Assembly: GCA_004026145.2 (NCBI GenBank) | Contig: CP034989.1 | Span: 1,077,134-1,141,133 of the forward strand | DNA length: 64,000 nucleotides | Direction of reading: 5' to 3' | Source of the DNA: Takifugu bimaculatus | Lineage: Eukaryota; Chordata; Actinopteri; Tetraodontiformes; Tetraodontidae | Shown: positions 1 to 10,971 of the stretch, in pieces | Position numbering within the stretch: position 1 is the first letter of the stretch | Layout of the letters: each line of letters starts with the position of its first letter | Notes under the pieces: generated by a model | What the model was told of the DNA's origin: nothing | The model's input: the letters and a program-made list of their open reading frames with translations, nothing else | Database searches by the model: none | Translations under genes and position numbers: made by a program

Positions 1-49
1 CGATTTTTATTTTGAAAAATTCAGGCTTTTCTGGGCCTTATTTATTTAT

Positions 50-62
50 CCCCCCCCCCCCC
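50..62 (+). repeat. Poly-C tract (C13)
   Basis: Thirteen uninterrupted C residues follow an AT-rich stretch. Tracts of this kind vary in length between individuals and are often misread by sequencing, so the exact count is uncertain. Confidence 0.9.
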
Positions 63-1052
63 AGTTCAACCAAACAGAGAATCCAGTCAATATTAAGTCA
101 ATTATAAATATTTATAATCCGCACACTTTAAAAATCCCGTCAATCACAAAGATGTGGATGATAAGCCGGCGTCCGGGTGTGATTTGCATGCCGCACAAAG
201 CCTCGGCGTGCCAAGCCCCCCGTTTTGTTTTCTAGTCCACACGCCTGCTTGTTCTCAGCGCAGATTAAATATAGAAGTTTTGTTCTGGTTGAGGATAGAT
301 GTTTTTCCATTCCCCCTCCACGCATTCCGCACACAGAGGCGGTATTGACGCCCAGTGCTGATGGCGATTCATTATTGAAAAGGAAATCGTCTCAATATGA
401 CTGGAGTTTGTTATGGGGAGCTTTGTTCTCGTCATCTATATTGCAGGGCATCTTTGTCAGTCGGCACTGTGAGATCCGTTTCTTCTCTCTGTTTGTGTGG
501 AGTCGAGTTTCCTGCTCTCTGTAGTGTTTTTCAGCGCTGCTGTCCTCATAACTAACCGCCTTATTTTTGAGTTGATGGAAAACTCCGATGCCATACTTTC
601 CAGTTTAGCCTAGCAGTTGGTCTCTGATAACATATGCTCTGTATGCCTCTGCTTGCTATTAAATTGCAACACTGGCCCTCTTGAGTCACGAGAACCGAAC
701 ATGTTTTTCTGACTTTCTTGTTTTTAGTTCAGACAAATAGTTGGTTCAAAACGCGCACGGTCCACCGACGCGCCACAGACCCCGTTCTTGCGCGAGGCCC
801 GTCAAATGTTCCTGACGTAGCTTTTTCTCAGGGGGAACAAAAAGAGCAAATCAGGACCAAATCAGGACTCGTTCATTGCTTATGTTTTGCCGAAATTACT
901 GGACTCCATCAAGCAGCCATGGAAGTCATGGAAACCCAGTCGTCCATTTGGTGGCGGCAGGAAGCCCGCGAGCATGCGTAGGTCCATGCCACCCTCACAT
1001 CGGTGCGGGGTGGTTCTACCTGAACTCTTCTCCTCGACCGTGATGCGTGCCG

Positions 1053-1064
1053 CTGTAATTACAG
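1053..1064. promoter_or_regulatory. Homeodomain-type palindrome CTGTAATTACAG
   Basis: This is a perfect 12-bp palindrome centred on TAATTA, the core bound by many homeodomain proteins. The identical 12-mer occurs again at 17420-17431. The sequence shows only the motif; binding is inferred. Confidence 0.35.
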
Positions 1065-1670
1065 TGTTTGGTGACAGTCTAAATGCGCGGTGCCTTTGCA
1101 TATATAATAGAAAGTTTCAAACACTCTGGGAGCATCAGTGGGAACAGAATCAGCACCGCGTGTCACTGAAGCCTGTTTCCATCCAGGCTAACCTCCTCCG
1201 GACCAGGTTAGGAGTGGCTCTGGTGACATGTCCCCCTATTTTAGGCTCAACCCACCTTTCTAACCCCCCTCAGGCTTTCATGGTGACTCGTCCTGATGTT
1301 GTTGATGTTGATGTGTTGTAGCGTGTTGTCAAGTGTGACGGTCACTTTATTTGTTCTGGGCAACTGTTTCTGACGGACACATTTAATTCAATATTTCGGG
1401 CAGCCCATCACTCCTACCAGTTAAATTAGATGTTAGATGAGAGTAACCACATCGTCTGTAAACAATAAACTTGCTTCAGCTTAACACTTGATTTTCTAAT
1501 TGATTCAGAAGTTGGGATGTGACGTGTCTGCTTGCGTGCCAGAGCCAGCGAAGGGTCCCCTCAGAAGAGCGCTTGTTGTGTGGCATTCTCTCTTGATTTC
1601 ACGCTTTGCTGATGGAAAATTAGACCCTGGTGTATCTCTGCATGAAGAGGAGGTGTAGGAGGAGGAGGAA

Positions 1671-3180
1671 CGCTGATGGTTGCTATTATTGCCTCAGGTC
1701 ACTCTCCCCGACAACAAGAAAACTGGAGCGCTGAGGAGGGAGGGAGCCTGTGTGGCTGGCTGCTAATGCACTCTAAACAATCCCCAACACGGCTCCACGG
1801 AGTCTCAAAAAAAGAACATCTTCCCAACTCTGTCTATCCCCCGTCTTGTTGTTGCGCGGTGCCGTCGCGTGCCTGGCATTCTAAAACATTTTAAATGCGC
1901 TCTGCCTTTTTTGTGGCGCTTCCGAACGGCGCGCAGAAGTGTTGAACGCTTCATTTGCATGTTTTTGTCTTGCATTCTTTTCTCTTTTTTTTGCCTTGCC
2001 TTGCCTGTCTGTTGCCCAATGAAGCTCTGAGGATCAAGTGCTTAAAGGACTGCAGGCACTTCACTGGAGTTGTGTGGTGTTTCTGAGATATGCCACAGTA
2101 CACAGCTCGTTGAAATGCAGCTCAGCCCACTGTCAGATGTGTGAAGAGCATTTTGAGGCAAAGAAGAAGGGAAAAAAAGGTATAATCCTGCTCTGTTATG
2201 TAAGTGGAACAAGAGGCTTGTAAATTGCGGGTTGCCTCTTGTTCATCAAGTCACAAAGATCAAACATCAAACAAATGATGGTAAAACTTTCCTTTGATTT
2301 GCTTAAAATTCCGAAAGTCGGCTTTTCAAGACTCCTTTGTGCCGCTTAGCAGCATTTACGCTCATATTCATGTTGCAGTTTTGTTCATGTGGTCGAGTGC
2401 CTCGCTCTGTCGCCAATTGAAGTTCGTGCTTTCGCTGGCTGAGGTGAAATGCATTGTGGGATACCCAGCTGTCCCAAGTCACACCTGATGCGTAGTCCAT
2501 AAAGTGGGCGGAGCAAATACATCCGAGGGTACTTCGGGGGTTTCCTTTGGTTGTTAATGTTAATGTTGTCGTTACTTGATTGGATACTTTAATGAATGAT
2601 TGCAACTAAAGAAGGTTATTTAAAGGTTTGACTTTGTTTAAGTCTTTTTTAAAGAAGCCAAAGCGCAGCGTTACCATAGGGAAGCCATTGGCCGCTATTG
2701 AGTAGCCACTAACTTCCGATGCGTATATCAGAGACTCAAAGTGGGCAGTGAACTAGTGCTGTGCAACATCTGGCAGTCAGTCAGCCAGTTGTCCAGCCTG
2801 TGGAAACAATGAGGGCTCAGTGTGACGAGGTGTACGCACATATCTGCTATTGAAGTCAGGGAAACCTGTAAAGGATAACCTATAGCTTCAGCAGCCAGGG
2901 GGCCCCTATACTGGACCACTGCTGTTATATAAGAGTCTGGGTTTTTCCAAACATGTACTTTGTCCTGGAAAAACTATATGAATCCTGACTGTGGTATGCA
3001 ATTTGTTCTCCTAATCCCATATGTGCAATCCCTTATGGCCCTGTGGTTTTCAGCACGCTCCTTCACATGCTGAATCTTGGATGAAATGTCAGTGTTTCCC
3101 ACAGGTTGTCATCCCTTACTGTCAGGGTTATATATGTCTCTTTTATTGGTTCTGGCTACTTTATTGATTAGAGAGGAAAA
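1671..3180. other. Noncoding interval, no gene seen
   Basis: Open frames at 1676-1894, 2038-2223 and 2303-2605 read as chance translations without domains. An octamer ATTTGCAT lies at 1953-1960. A CTCF-like core, CAGCCAGGGGGCCCC, lies at 2892-2906. The stretch around 2440-2475 (AATGCATTGTGGGATA) resembles the common vertebrate 'ATTGTGGGA' promoter or repeat motif, but nothing else supports a promoter. Confidence 0.55.
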
Positions 3181-3203
3181 AATATATATATACACACACA
3201 CCC
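3181..3203 (+). repeat. Compound (AT)n(AC)n microsatellite
   Basis: A short alternating AT run passes directly into an AC run. A second AT-rich patch (ATATATACATATAT) follows at about 3214-3228. Confidence 0.75.
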
Positions 3204-4369
3204 ATGCTATAGATATATACATATATTACATTAGAAGTTAACAAGGATATGACTGATTTTGTGGTATACCAGAAAGGTGTCATCTTTGTCTTTGTTCTTC
3301 TAAAATATCTTTATTAAAGTATAGGTAAGTTTTGGGTCCAGGATTAGCCATCTTAAGTCCTCTTTCAAGCCCCATCCAGCCATTGCTGATCTCTAATATT
3401 CTATTTCCACAAAGTAATCAGTGTGGAAGTTAGGGGAATCAAACCCATTCCAGCCAATCTGAGTCCGCAGATAAATCGATATTCACAGACGGAGCCTAAT
3501 ATTTGGAGTTGGATAAGAATTTTTTTGGTGTATCATCACTAAATTGTGGCACTAAGGACTTTTGAGATTGGAGGGGAAAGACATTTGAACCTCAAAGGCA
3601 AAGTCTGCGACTGTGAGCCAAGACATAATTACAATGACCTTACAGCGGGGCAGTAGCCTAAAGTCAAGCATTGGGGCTAACAGCATCCCAGCATAATATA
3701 CCCCCTGCTGCCAACCGCCATGATAAATGACTTCTATTCCTTGATTGCTGTTTCAGGGGTGAAAGTAGGGGATGGGTAGAAAGGAAGAGGACAGATGGAA
3801 TAAAAAAGGGACAACGTGAGGTTTTAACACATCGCTGCAGTGGACCAGAGCTCCAGAGTGTAAATATTACACGCCTAGCTTTAGCATAGCATTAGCAGCC
3901 GTTCAACAATGAGATGAGACAACGACGTGCTCCCCGCGCGTGTAAACTTGACTTTTCCAAGAGGGATATGAATCTTATTGTCCCTGTCAGAAGGCGACTC
4001 GGTGAAATCGAAACTCTGCGGGCACGTAATCAGCGTGCACAGTTTGACGCTCAGACACATTGGGTCTGAATTTCCTGCTTTGGGATTCATGCATACTGTA
4101 TGCACACATGCATTTACAGCCTTCCAACATTTTGTAATTTGCATTCCACTCTCTTCATTACTCTCTATTTCTAAGAGTCACAAGTTGAACTTGGTTTTTG
4201 ATTAAGTGTTTGTAGGTAGCGCCTCGGGCCCCGTCTCTCACAGATAAGAAACCGTAATCCTGTTCTCTGTGTATATGTATTATTGTGGGGGTTTTTTTTT
4301 CTGGAGGATTGCAGCTGGCTGCCATGGGACCAAGGCGCGGTTAGAAATTCAAGAATTTAATTTTGTTAT
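3204..4369. other. AT-rich noncoding interval
   Basis: I recognise no gene. The opposed frames 3881-4144 (minus) and 3978-4205 (plus) overlap and neither resembles a protein. An octamer ATTTGCAT is at 4137-4144. The stretch 3240-3760 is rich in stop codons in every frame and shows no terminal inverted repeats, so no transposon could be assigned. Confidence 0.55.
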
Positions 4370-4600
4370 ATTTTCCCAGCTGAAAATGAAGTGTCATTAA
4401 CTTCCTGTCCCAGCTTTTTATGCATTTGAATGAAGATTTAAATGAGGCCCTTTTCTCTTAAGTCAATTACGTGTCAGCTTTCTAATGACAAAACAAATTA
4501 GAAGTTCAGCGCAAGCACTTAATCTCATTCATCATCTCCATTTAAGATCAAAACCCAAATCGTCTGATGAGTCGATTATTTTTTTCTTTTCCCTGAAGAG
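4370..4600. promoter_or_regulatory. Candidate conserved noncoding element
   Basis: This AT-rich block is free of simple repeats and carries several homeodomain-like cores and short ATTA/TAAT motifs (CATTAAC, CAATTAC, CTAATGAC, AAATTAG, CTTAATC). Its texture matches teleost developmental enhancers, but it has not been aligned to any other species. It could simply be AT-rich neutral DNA. Confidence 0.3.
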
Positions 4601-4877
4601 GATCTCTTCTTTTTTTCCCAAACCCCCTTTTAGGGAGTGTTCCTGTGTTTGACAGCATGCCAGTCTTAACAAAGGGGAAATGCTGAGTTCCCTTTAATAG
4701 ATGTATATTCATTTTCAAATGAGTTGATTAGCCAGCACAATGTCATTGGATTCAGGGGCCCATTACACATTTATGATGGTAAATTACTGAACATTTAGAA
4801 TCCAAATGAAATTTCATGAGGAGGGGATATTGAAAAAAATGGAGGGAGAGAGACGTTTTGCGTTCATCCCTGTAGCC

Positions 4878-4962
4878 TTGCCTCATTTCGTCTCTCTTCC
4901 TCTCCCTCCCTCTGTCTCTCTCCCCCCTCGTCCGTCTCCCTCTTTCTCCCGCTCTCTCCGGT
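4878..4962 (+). repeat. Polypyrimidine tract
   Basis: About 85 bases are almost entirely C and T, made of CTCTC, CCCTCC and CTTTCTC blocks. It can form triplex-type structure in principle. It explains the Arg/Glu-rich and Ser/Pro-rich open frames on both strands at 4752-5088. Confidence 0.75.
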
Positions 4963-5694
4963 GTCATCCGTTCCTTCCTGGCATATCACATCAGTGCCCC
5001 CTGTGGTCCAAGCGGGCATCGCACATAAAGTTCTGCCGCCGACACTTTTAGGAAGGGTGTTGCATTCAGGTCGCATTTTGGAAGGCATCGTCTCATCTTA
5101 TAGGCAGACCCGGTGGCGGTGTAGCGCCGTGGACACGCAGACAGGGGACAGGACAGATATCTGGGGCTGAGGAAGACCGTTCCCCTCTTCTCTGTTCTTG
5201 GTGTAGGGTTACATGTAGGTTCAAACATCTTATGGATCCCTCAGCAAACACCTCTCCTCTCCTATCAGCGCTCGGCTCCGTGCAGCCCCGCCGCTGCGTC
5301 CACATCAATATTTCATTTCGGCAAATTTGCGGTGACACGTATTAGTACAATTAGGGGCAAGTTTTTTACTTGGATTGCCATCTTCTACATGGAGGAAGCG
5401 ATAAAGGGAGAGCGAACTCTCTCTCTCTCTCATTCCTGTCCTCTCTCTAGCCCTCTCTCCCAGTCTTTCCAGCGTGGCTGGTTCATTCCTCAGCCCTCCA
5501 CCTCTAAATAATTCATCATCCAATCAATCATTTTCTCTTTGTTTTGGGCCCCAGTGCCCGAGATGAAACGGCCCGCTGCCAAAGCTGCTTTGCCTCATCT
5601 GAGGCCTGGAAAACATGATCTGCTGTTGAGATTACACGCACATACACACACACACACGCAGATACACATACACCCATGTTGTTTTCATTCACCC
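4963..5694. other. Noncoding interval with CpG-rich patch
   Basis: Four overlapping frames (4961-5170, 4986-5228, 5093-5338 and 5305-5523) lie on both strands and none resembles a protein. A CTCF-like reverse core, GTGCCCCCTGTGG, lies near 4994-5006. A short CT run is at about 5418-5431, and a short AC run (14 bp) at 5644-5657. Confidence 0.5.
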
Positions 5695-5960
5695 AGATAA
5701 AACAGCCACACATTAATAAACATTGATCGGATCTAATTTTTAATGCATAAGCATTGTCGGACTAAAATGCTAAAATAAAAGCTAAATAAATGCCAGCTTC
5801 TGATCGCGCCTGTGCTGATTGACAGCTCTCGATCATGGTTAGTGTGAGAAATAAACCGGAAAAGATCATATAAATAAATGTATCATCACAAACCTTGCAT
5901 ATGAAGCTATTTTTAATAAACACACGCAGGAATTGAGGCTTTAATCACTGTGATAAAGTT
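5695..5960. promoter_or_regulatory. Candidate enhancer / conserved noncoding block
   Basis: AT-rich, repeat-free sequence with dense homeodomain-like cores (TTAATAAA, CTAATTTTTAATGCATAA, TTTAATAAAC, CTTTAATCAC). It contains an exact TGATTGACAG at 5816-5825, the composite PBX plus MEIS/PREP consensus. The block lacks credible open frames. Enhancer function is inferred from motif clustering. Confidence 0.4.
5816..5825 (+). promoter_or_regulatory. PBX-MEIS/PREP composite site TGATTGACAG
   Basis: The ten bases match exactly the known composite of a PBX half (TGATTG) joined to a MEIS/PREP half (TGACAG). A given 10-mer is expected about 0.1 times in a window of this length counting both strands, so an exact match inside an element-like block is notable. 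Confidence 0.45.
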
Positions 5961-7280
5961 CAGAATGAGTTCTGTGTCTGTGTGTGTTCCTGTGTTTGTG
6001 ACATTAAATACAAAATGACTCTTTTACTAGCAAAGTAAGGACATTCCGACTGGTTCTCACAACTTCAAAGGACTGTTTGAGGGTTAAGACACGATAATTT
6101 AGGGTTTAAGTATGAGTTTGCGTTAGGCATTTAGTTGTGATGGTCAGGGTAAGGAGCTGGTTAATGCATTATGTCTGTGAAAGTCTCACAGAGAGAGAAC
6201 AAGGGTGTGTGTGTTCGTGTGTGTGTGTGTGTGATCTCCCAGCTGTAACTCTGTGGTTTGGTTAGCTTATCTAAAGGGCCTCTTGCTGCCTTAAAACCTG
6301 CATGGAGGCAGCCTTAATAGGGGGAAATGTCTTGGACAAGTGATTTGAAGATACTCTGCTTCATCCCTTTGGAGCGCTCTGCAGGTGATGCCGCGAACGT
6401 CTCCCCCCCGTTTGATGTCGAGCAACACAGATCCGCTACTTGAGTGATAGCTTCAAATGCCGAAAGAGTGAGACCGTACATGCCGCTCCCCTCCCCGCTC
6501 CAGCTACATCAGAGAACTCTGACATCTATTATGGTAAAGAAACAGACAAGTGTTTGAAAAATTCAAGCACGCACGTTGCACAAGTGTCAGGATTTCTTAC
6601 TTTTTTTTGTTCACCCTTTTTTTTTTTGTTAACAAGGTGGTTTTTTAGCAAAGCGTGTCTGTATGAACTCTGTTGGATAGAGCGTGAAAGCACTGTGGCT
6701 AGCCTATCATGGTAATCTTTGCCTCTTAAAGAAGTCACCACAAGTCCCTTGTGTCCTGATAACAAGGGGAGATTAAAGTCTGCCACTGTCAGGTCAAATT
6801 CAAGCTATTTTATCAGCTCAGTCTTCACTGAACTTTTGTCACCAGGGTCTCTGATATGATTCCTTTCAGTTAAGTCTCCTAAATTTCCTTTGTCACAATG
6901 GGCATGAAAGAGATCTTTCAGTGGGTTTGAATCCCTTTTTCCAAACTTTCTCAGGATCACTGTGTTGCGGGTGAGCAGCAAACTCTTTGATGTGACAAAT
7001 GAAATGCACAAACTAAAGGACTGTTTGACTTTTAACGCCAGAATTTAACCACAGAATTGACAGCAAAACAACGTTGTCGAATACTGTTGAGAATTTACAG
7101 CTTTCATGATATTTTCTGGATAAACGTCATTCTTTTAGCCAGCACCTGCAATCTAATAGCCCTGTTGAAACGTGCCACAGGGGACTGGCATGCACAGCGA
7201 GTGCATGTCACACGTCTGAAAAATAACAGAGGCGGTCAAAGAGACATAAACTGCGAGTGTCCTGAGCTGCGTAAATGACA
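5961..7280. other. Noncoding interval, no gene seen
   Basis: The frames 6440-6715 and 6529-6786 oppose each other over the same bases and carry a T-rich/A-rich repeat, so both are taken as chance. The region holds a TG microsatellite (6205-6233) and T9 runs around 6601 and 6619. Nothing else is assigned. Confidence 0.55.
6205..6233 (+). repeat. Interrupted (TG)n microsatellite
   Basis: About 29 bp of alternating G and T with one TTC interruption, preceded by a short GAGAGAGA run. Confidence 0.85.
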
Positions 7281-8070
7281 GCTTTATTTATAAGGCTGTC
7301 AGAAAGGCATTATCAAGACGAATGCGAGTCCACCGGGGTAAATAAAACACGGGAGGAAACATAAGGAAACTGGAGAGGGGAGCGGAGTTAAAGATGCTGC
7401 CGCGAGATGGATGAGGACGCAGGGAGAACAAGGTAGGATACGAGGGACGGGGACAGGCAGCAAGTGTCGGGCGGCGGGGTGAAGGATCACCCAGGGCCTT
7501 GTAATCATGCCCCGTAGGGCTCAACGTCAAGCTGCAGTGTGAATGAGCGATCACACCTAGCTGCCCCCTGTTTGGGCCTTTCCCGCCATCCCATTCTCTC
7601 CCTCGCACGTCCAATAACGCCGCGCGATATCTGGCCCACTTCGTGAAATAAATTGGCCACCTACCAAAGAAGACAAGAGTGGGATTCCCCCCGGTGAGAG
7701 GGGAGCTATCGCAATTATTGTTACAGAATGTGTGGAGGATCCGTTCAAATGTGTCATTCCAAAACATGGCCCCAGCCCGCGCCCCCTCACACATGTATTT
7801 ATTAACAATTACAGATTAATTGGAGAAAATATTTGGCTCTTATAGGTCGGCGTAATTTTGCTGGGGAAATGTGATGAGCTCTTGGTTTTTTATTAGAATA
7901 TCATTAACCCTCGTATAATTAACCTCGTTCAAAAATTAACTGCGTTATTATCAAACCGAGCAAATAATTGAAGTAGCGGCTTAATTTATAATTTGACAAT
8001 TGGCTGCCACTTTTTTGGCCCCTGCCTGTTTCATGTATGCTTTTATTAAAAATAGGAAGTGGAGAGAAAC
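7281..8070. promoter_or_regulatory. Large candidate conserved noncoding block
   Basis: The stretch 7600-8070 combines TTATTAACAATTACAGATTAATT-like homeodomain runs, TATAATTAAC, CAAATAATTG and CTTAATTTATAATTTG with no simple repeats. It is among the most enhancer-like segments in the window. A 168-residue frame on the minus strand (7288-7794) covers part of it, but two other minus-strand frames cover the same bases and the translation has no domain. A CTCF-like reverse core sits at 7560-7574. Confidence 0.4.
7560..7574 (-). promoter_or_regulatory. CTCF-like core
   Basis: Read on the minus strand the bases give CAAACAGGGGGCAGC, which fits about 13 of 15 positions of the usual vertebrate CTCF core (CCASYAGRKGGCRSY). 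It was scored by eye, so occupancy is unknown. Confidence 0.35.
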
Positions 8071-9432
8071 GTTAATGGTGGCGTCTTTAATGAACATGTA
8101 GCGCGGCTAAAATCACCTTGCACTGAAGCCTTCTGTGGTCCGTCCTCTGAACACACACACACGCACAAAAGAGAGTCCACGGGGGGGTGGCACGAAGCCT
8201 TAGCCCTGGTGGACCACACCAACAATCTCATGTATAGGTTGCATGTATAGGTGGTTTTAGGGTCGACCCTGGAGCTACTCCTTTTCCTATCTGTGTTGAT
8301 GTGGACAGACCTGACCCCCGGACATCAGGGAGCCCATCCGTCAGAGTGGGAGTGGCCGTCTGCCAGATTTGCCTCACGATTGACCTCGGCGGAACGCCGC
8401 CACCCGGCTGTGGGACCGGCGTTTTACTGCCGTCCACGGCCCACGGCTCACTGCCTATTCAGTCACTCATGTGACAGTTAACTGCCCACGGTGGTTAATG
8501 ATTCTCCGTCATGTTCGGGCCACACTGCGGAACGGGAGGATTAAATATCAGCTGATGACGGCTGCATCGACTGCTCCGTTGGCGGTGGGAAGGGGGGGGG
8601 GCTCAACCCTTACTTCCCTTTTCTACTTGAAGGCTGATGAACGGGGGCTCAATGACAGCCGGCATTATTGTTAGCATCTACATTGTAAAGTTGCGCAGGG
8701 CTTCAAATGTACAGTCATAAAGCGTCAAACTCCAGAATACATGAGTATTCCAGTCCTCTCCCTCCCAATTCTGAGGAACTGGACTTTTTCTTGCTTATTT
8801 TGCAGCTGCAGCACCTTGGGCCTGTCAGGTGTCTGTGTGTACACAGGAAGTTTGAAGTTTCAGGCCACTGACTGCCGCTCTGCCGGCCCAACTTACTTCC
8901 TGGCAGCAGCCTGTTCTGTGCCCGTGTTGTCTGAACATGCATCTTGTATTCTTAGGGGTTCCTTCTCCGTCTCTCCTCCTCTACACATCAACATCGTTTG
9001 CTGGAAGGGCATCCGTGGCCAGAGTCATGTGGAAACTTGGGAGTATTTATTATTCAAAGGCCTTGTTCTCTATGCTGTTTTAGGAAAGGGCAAGGAAAGG
9101 TGCGTGTTTGGGGAGAGCCAGATGCCCGGCTGACACAGTGTCACTGACAGCTTCAAACCCCCCCCAGCAGCCGACATCCCCCCCATTATTTGTTCCAGTC
9201 CGGGAAGCCACACGCCAGATCACACACGGATAGCCGTGTGTGTTTTTGTGCGCGGTTGAGTGTGTGTCCTCGCTTGGCATTTGTGCCGCATGCATGGGAT
9301 TATGATGCGAAACATCTTTGCATGAGCCGGCCCGGGTTTTTTGCGATGGGCGAAGTGATCGTGGGGGGGGGGGGGGGGTCGCTAAGGCTTTCACTCACCT
9401 GTCATGTGCTGGTTTGTTATTACCGGCCTTGA
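8071..9432. other. Noncoding interval, no gene seen
   Basis: The frame at 8741-9133 (130 codons) is opposed by another at 8715-8942 and gives no recognisable protein. A G10 run lies at 8592-8601 and a G16 run at 9363-9378. A short CA run lies at about 8152-8164. Confidence 0.55.
9363..9378 (+). repeat. Poly-G tract (G16)
   Basis: Sixteen uninterrupted G residues. Only one other tract in the window is as long (11469-11484). The length is likely polymorphic or uncertain. Confidence 0.9.
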
Positions 9433-9750
9433 CAGGTCAGTCTTGAGAAAGCAGCCTTCATCGAGCCGGACCCGGAAGTTGATTCGCAAGAAATTGATCC
9501 CATTGATCCGGTCAAGTCATCCGTGGTTCCCACCTTATCTGTGTTTACCCAAACCTTTGCATTAATCAATGGCATTAATCACTCGCCGCGCCGCCTCGTC
9601 CTCGCGCAGCTGCACAGGCGCAGCCCGAGTGCACCGGCTTTCCCTGCGCAAACACTCATTACGAGCGCCGCAGCCTTCACTCCTCCTCCTCTTCCACCGG
9701 GCGAGAAACTCCGCACACTTTCCATGCAATATTCATGCTGCATCTGAGGA
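9433..9750 (+). other. Unexplained open stretch with homeodomain sites
   Basis: From a CAG following a TGA stop at 9430-9432, one frame stays open for 105 codons to a TGA at 9748-9750. Its first third is unusually acidic (FIEPDPEVDSQEIDPIDPV), and the rest is Pro/Ala/Ser-rich in CpG-rich DNA. No ATG opens it near the start, so it would have to be an exon, and the upstream AG (CTTGACAG) is a mediocre acceptor. The same bases carry two GCATTAATCA motifs. A regulatory element is the simpler reading. Confidence 0.25.
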
Positions 9751-9982
9751 TGAGGCTTCACAGTCTGGTCATCCGAATTAGAAAAAAAACAAAAAAACCC
9801 TTGCCAATCACTGATTGTCTCTTGTCCCTATGAAAGGGAATAATTTTTTAACACGCACCAAGACTGTTCAAAAACAGCCTTTTTTGATGAGTGACACTTC
9901 CTGTCCTCGGGATGCTTTTTATGTGTCAAACTCATTAATAAAGCAGCACCCCGGAGAGCAAGATGGGGGGACACATGAACTC

Positions 9983-10034
9983 TGTGTGTGTGTGTGTGTG
10001 TGAGTGTGTGTGAGTGAGAGAGAGAGAGAGTGAG
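9983..10034 (+). repeat. Compound (TG)n(GA)n microsatellite
   Basis: Alternating TG with two TGAG interruptions passes into a GA run. Confidence 0.9.
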
Positions 10035-10177
10035 TTTTGGTGTTTGAATTGTCAGGTGTGATTTGGGGGCTGTGATCTTCACACAACAAGGTTCAATCAT
10101 ACTAGTTGTAGTGCTATTTACCGTTTTTCTTCTCTGACAATCTACCCGTTTTCCTTCTGAGCCGAGAGGTGGGCTGC

Positions 10178-10195
10178 TTTTTTTTTTTTTTTTTT
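10178..10195 (+). repeat. Poly-T tract (T18)
   Basis: Eighteen T residues followed by AAAG. No retroelement body is visible next to it on either strand, so it is not assigned to a retroposon tail. Confidence 0.85.
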
Positions 10196-10835
10196 AAAGA
10201 AATTCTGGTTTCTTTTTTGTCAAACACTGAATATTAAAAGAGTCAAAAGTAAAAAGCGGAATTCCCTGCAGTGAGGTGCGTTACCCACAAAAGAATGAGG
10301 GGGAGTGAGAATTCAATATGACTCTAGATGTGCTCTATTAAATCTAATTCTGTTATATATTTTTTTCCCTCGTCTGAAATGTCATCTGCAGCTCAGTGTA
10401 TCCGTTAGCATCTTTTGTTCTCTATTTTTCTATCAAACAGTCGTAGCGCAGCTTTGCACCGTGACTCATTCTATCACAAACACAAAAGAACATCGCAGCA
10501 AATTTGCTTATCAGCTCGTTCTTCCAACACTCGTCTGGCGGCTTTGTTATAATTTTTAAGAATCAAACACGCGGTTATTTTAAAGTATTTAAATGGTAAT
10601 CTTCCCCCAGCCTGCGCTGTGACCGCTTCGACGGCGAGCGCGTGCCTGCAGCGCTCAGGCTTCTCAGGCGTGTGCGTTAAAGCTTAATACACTTCCATTC
10701 TAATAAAACATGCGGCTTTTGATGAATCCAGTGAGTGCATGTTTTGGAACCACACAACGTGCACGGCAGCATCTTATCTCTGTAATGCACCAGTGTTTAT
10801 GGAGCCTTGCGGTACCAGAATGTTTTCTAAGTGTG

Positions 10836-10877
10836 CTCTCCCTCTCTCTCTCTCTCTCCCTCCCTCTCTCTCTCTCT

Positions 10878-10911
<34 letters not shown>
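10836..10911 (+). repeat. (CT)n microsatellite with CCCTCC interruptions
   Basis: About 76 bp of CT repeats, twice interrupted by CCCTCC spacers with similar CT runs between them, which suggests the interrupted block was itself duplicated. Confidence 0.92.
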
Positions 10912-10915
<4 letters not shown>

Positions 10916-10942
10916 AATGCATTTTAAGTGCCCGAGACTCGG

Positions 10943-10971
10943 CACACACACACACACACACACACACACAA
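10943..10971 (+). repeat. (CA)n microsatellite
   Basis: Fourteen CA units, 31 bp after the CT array, forming a compound simple-repeat cluster. Confidence 0.92.

Larger units (their letters stand above)
1..1670. other. Noncoding interval, no gene seen
   Basis: Several short open frames overlap one another on both strands here (225-524, 718-981, 887-1321 and 880-1101). None encodes a recognisable domain, and the overlap suggests chance. A C13 run lies at 50-62, a POU-type octamer ATTTGCAT at 182-189, and a perfect 12-bp palindrome CTGTAATTACAG at 1053-1064. A short run of GTTGATGTTGAT-like trinucleotide-flavoured sequence lies near 1298-1320. I see no promoter or splice signals that combine into a transcript. 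Confidence 0.6.

Noticed and set aside
2892..2906. CTCF-like core CAGCCAGGGGGCCCC
   Set aside because: The right half deviates from the core (CCC instead of RSY), and nothing around it supports a boundary. Kept only as a mention.
4752..5088. Arg/Glu-rich frames on the minus strand
   Set aside because: They are direct translations of the polypyrimidine tract and its complement.
7288..7794. 168-codon minus-strand open frame
   Set aside because: It is the longest frame in the window, but two further minus-strand frames overlap it, the translation has no domain or compositional sign of a real protein, and the DNA has enhancer-like texture.
10178..10195. Poly-T as the tail of a minus-strand retroposon
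   Set aside because: The following bases show no SINE promoter boxes or LINE 3' end that I recognise.
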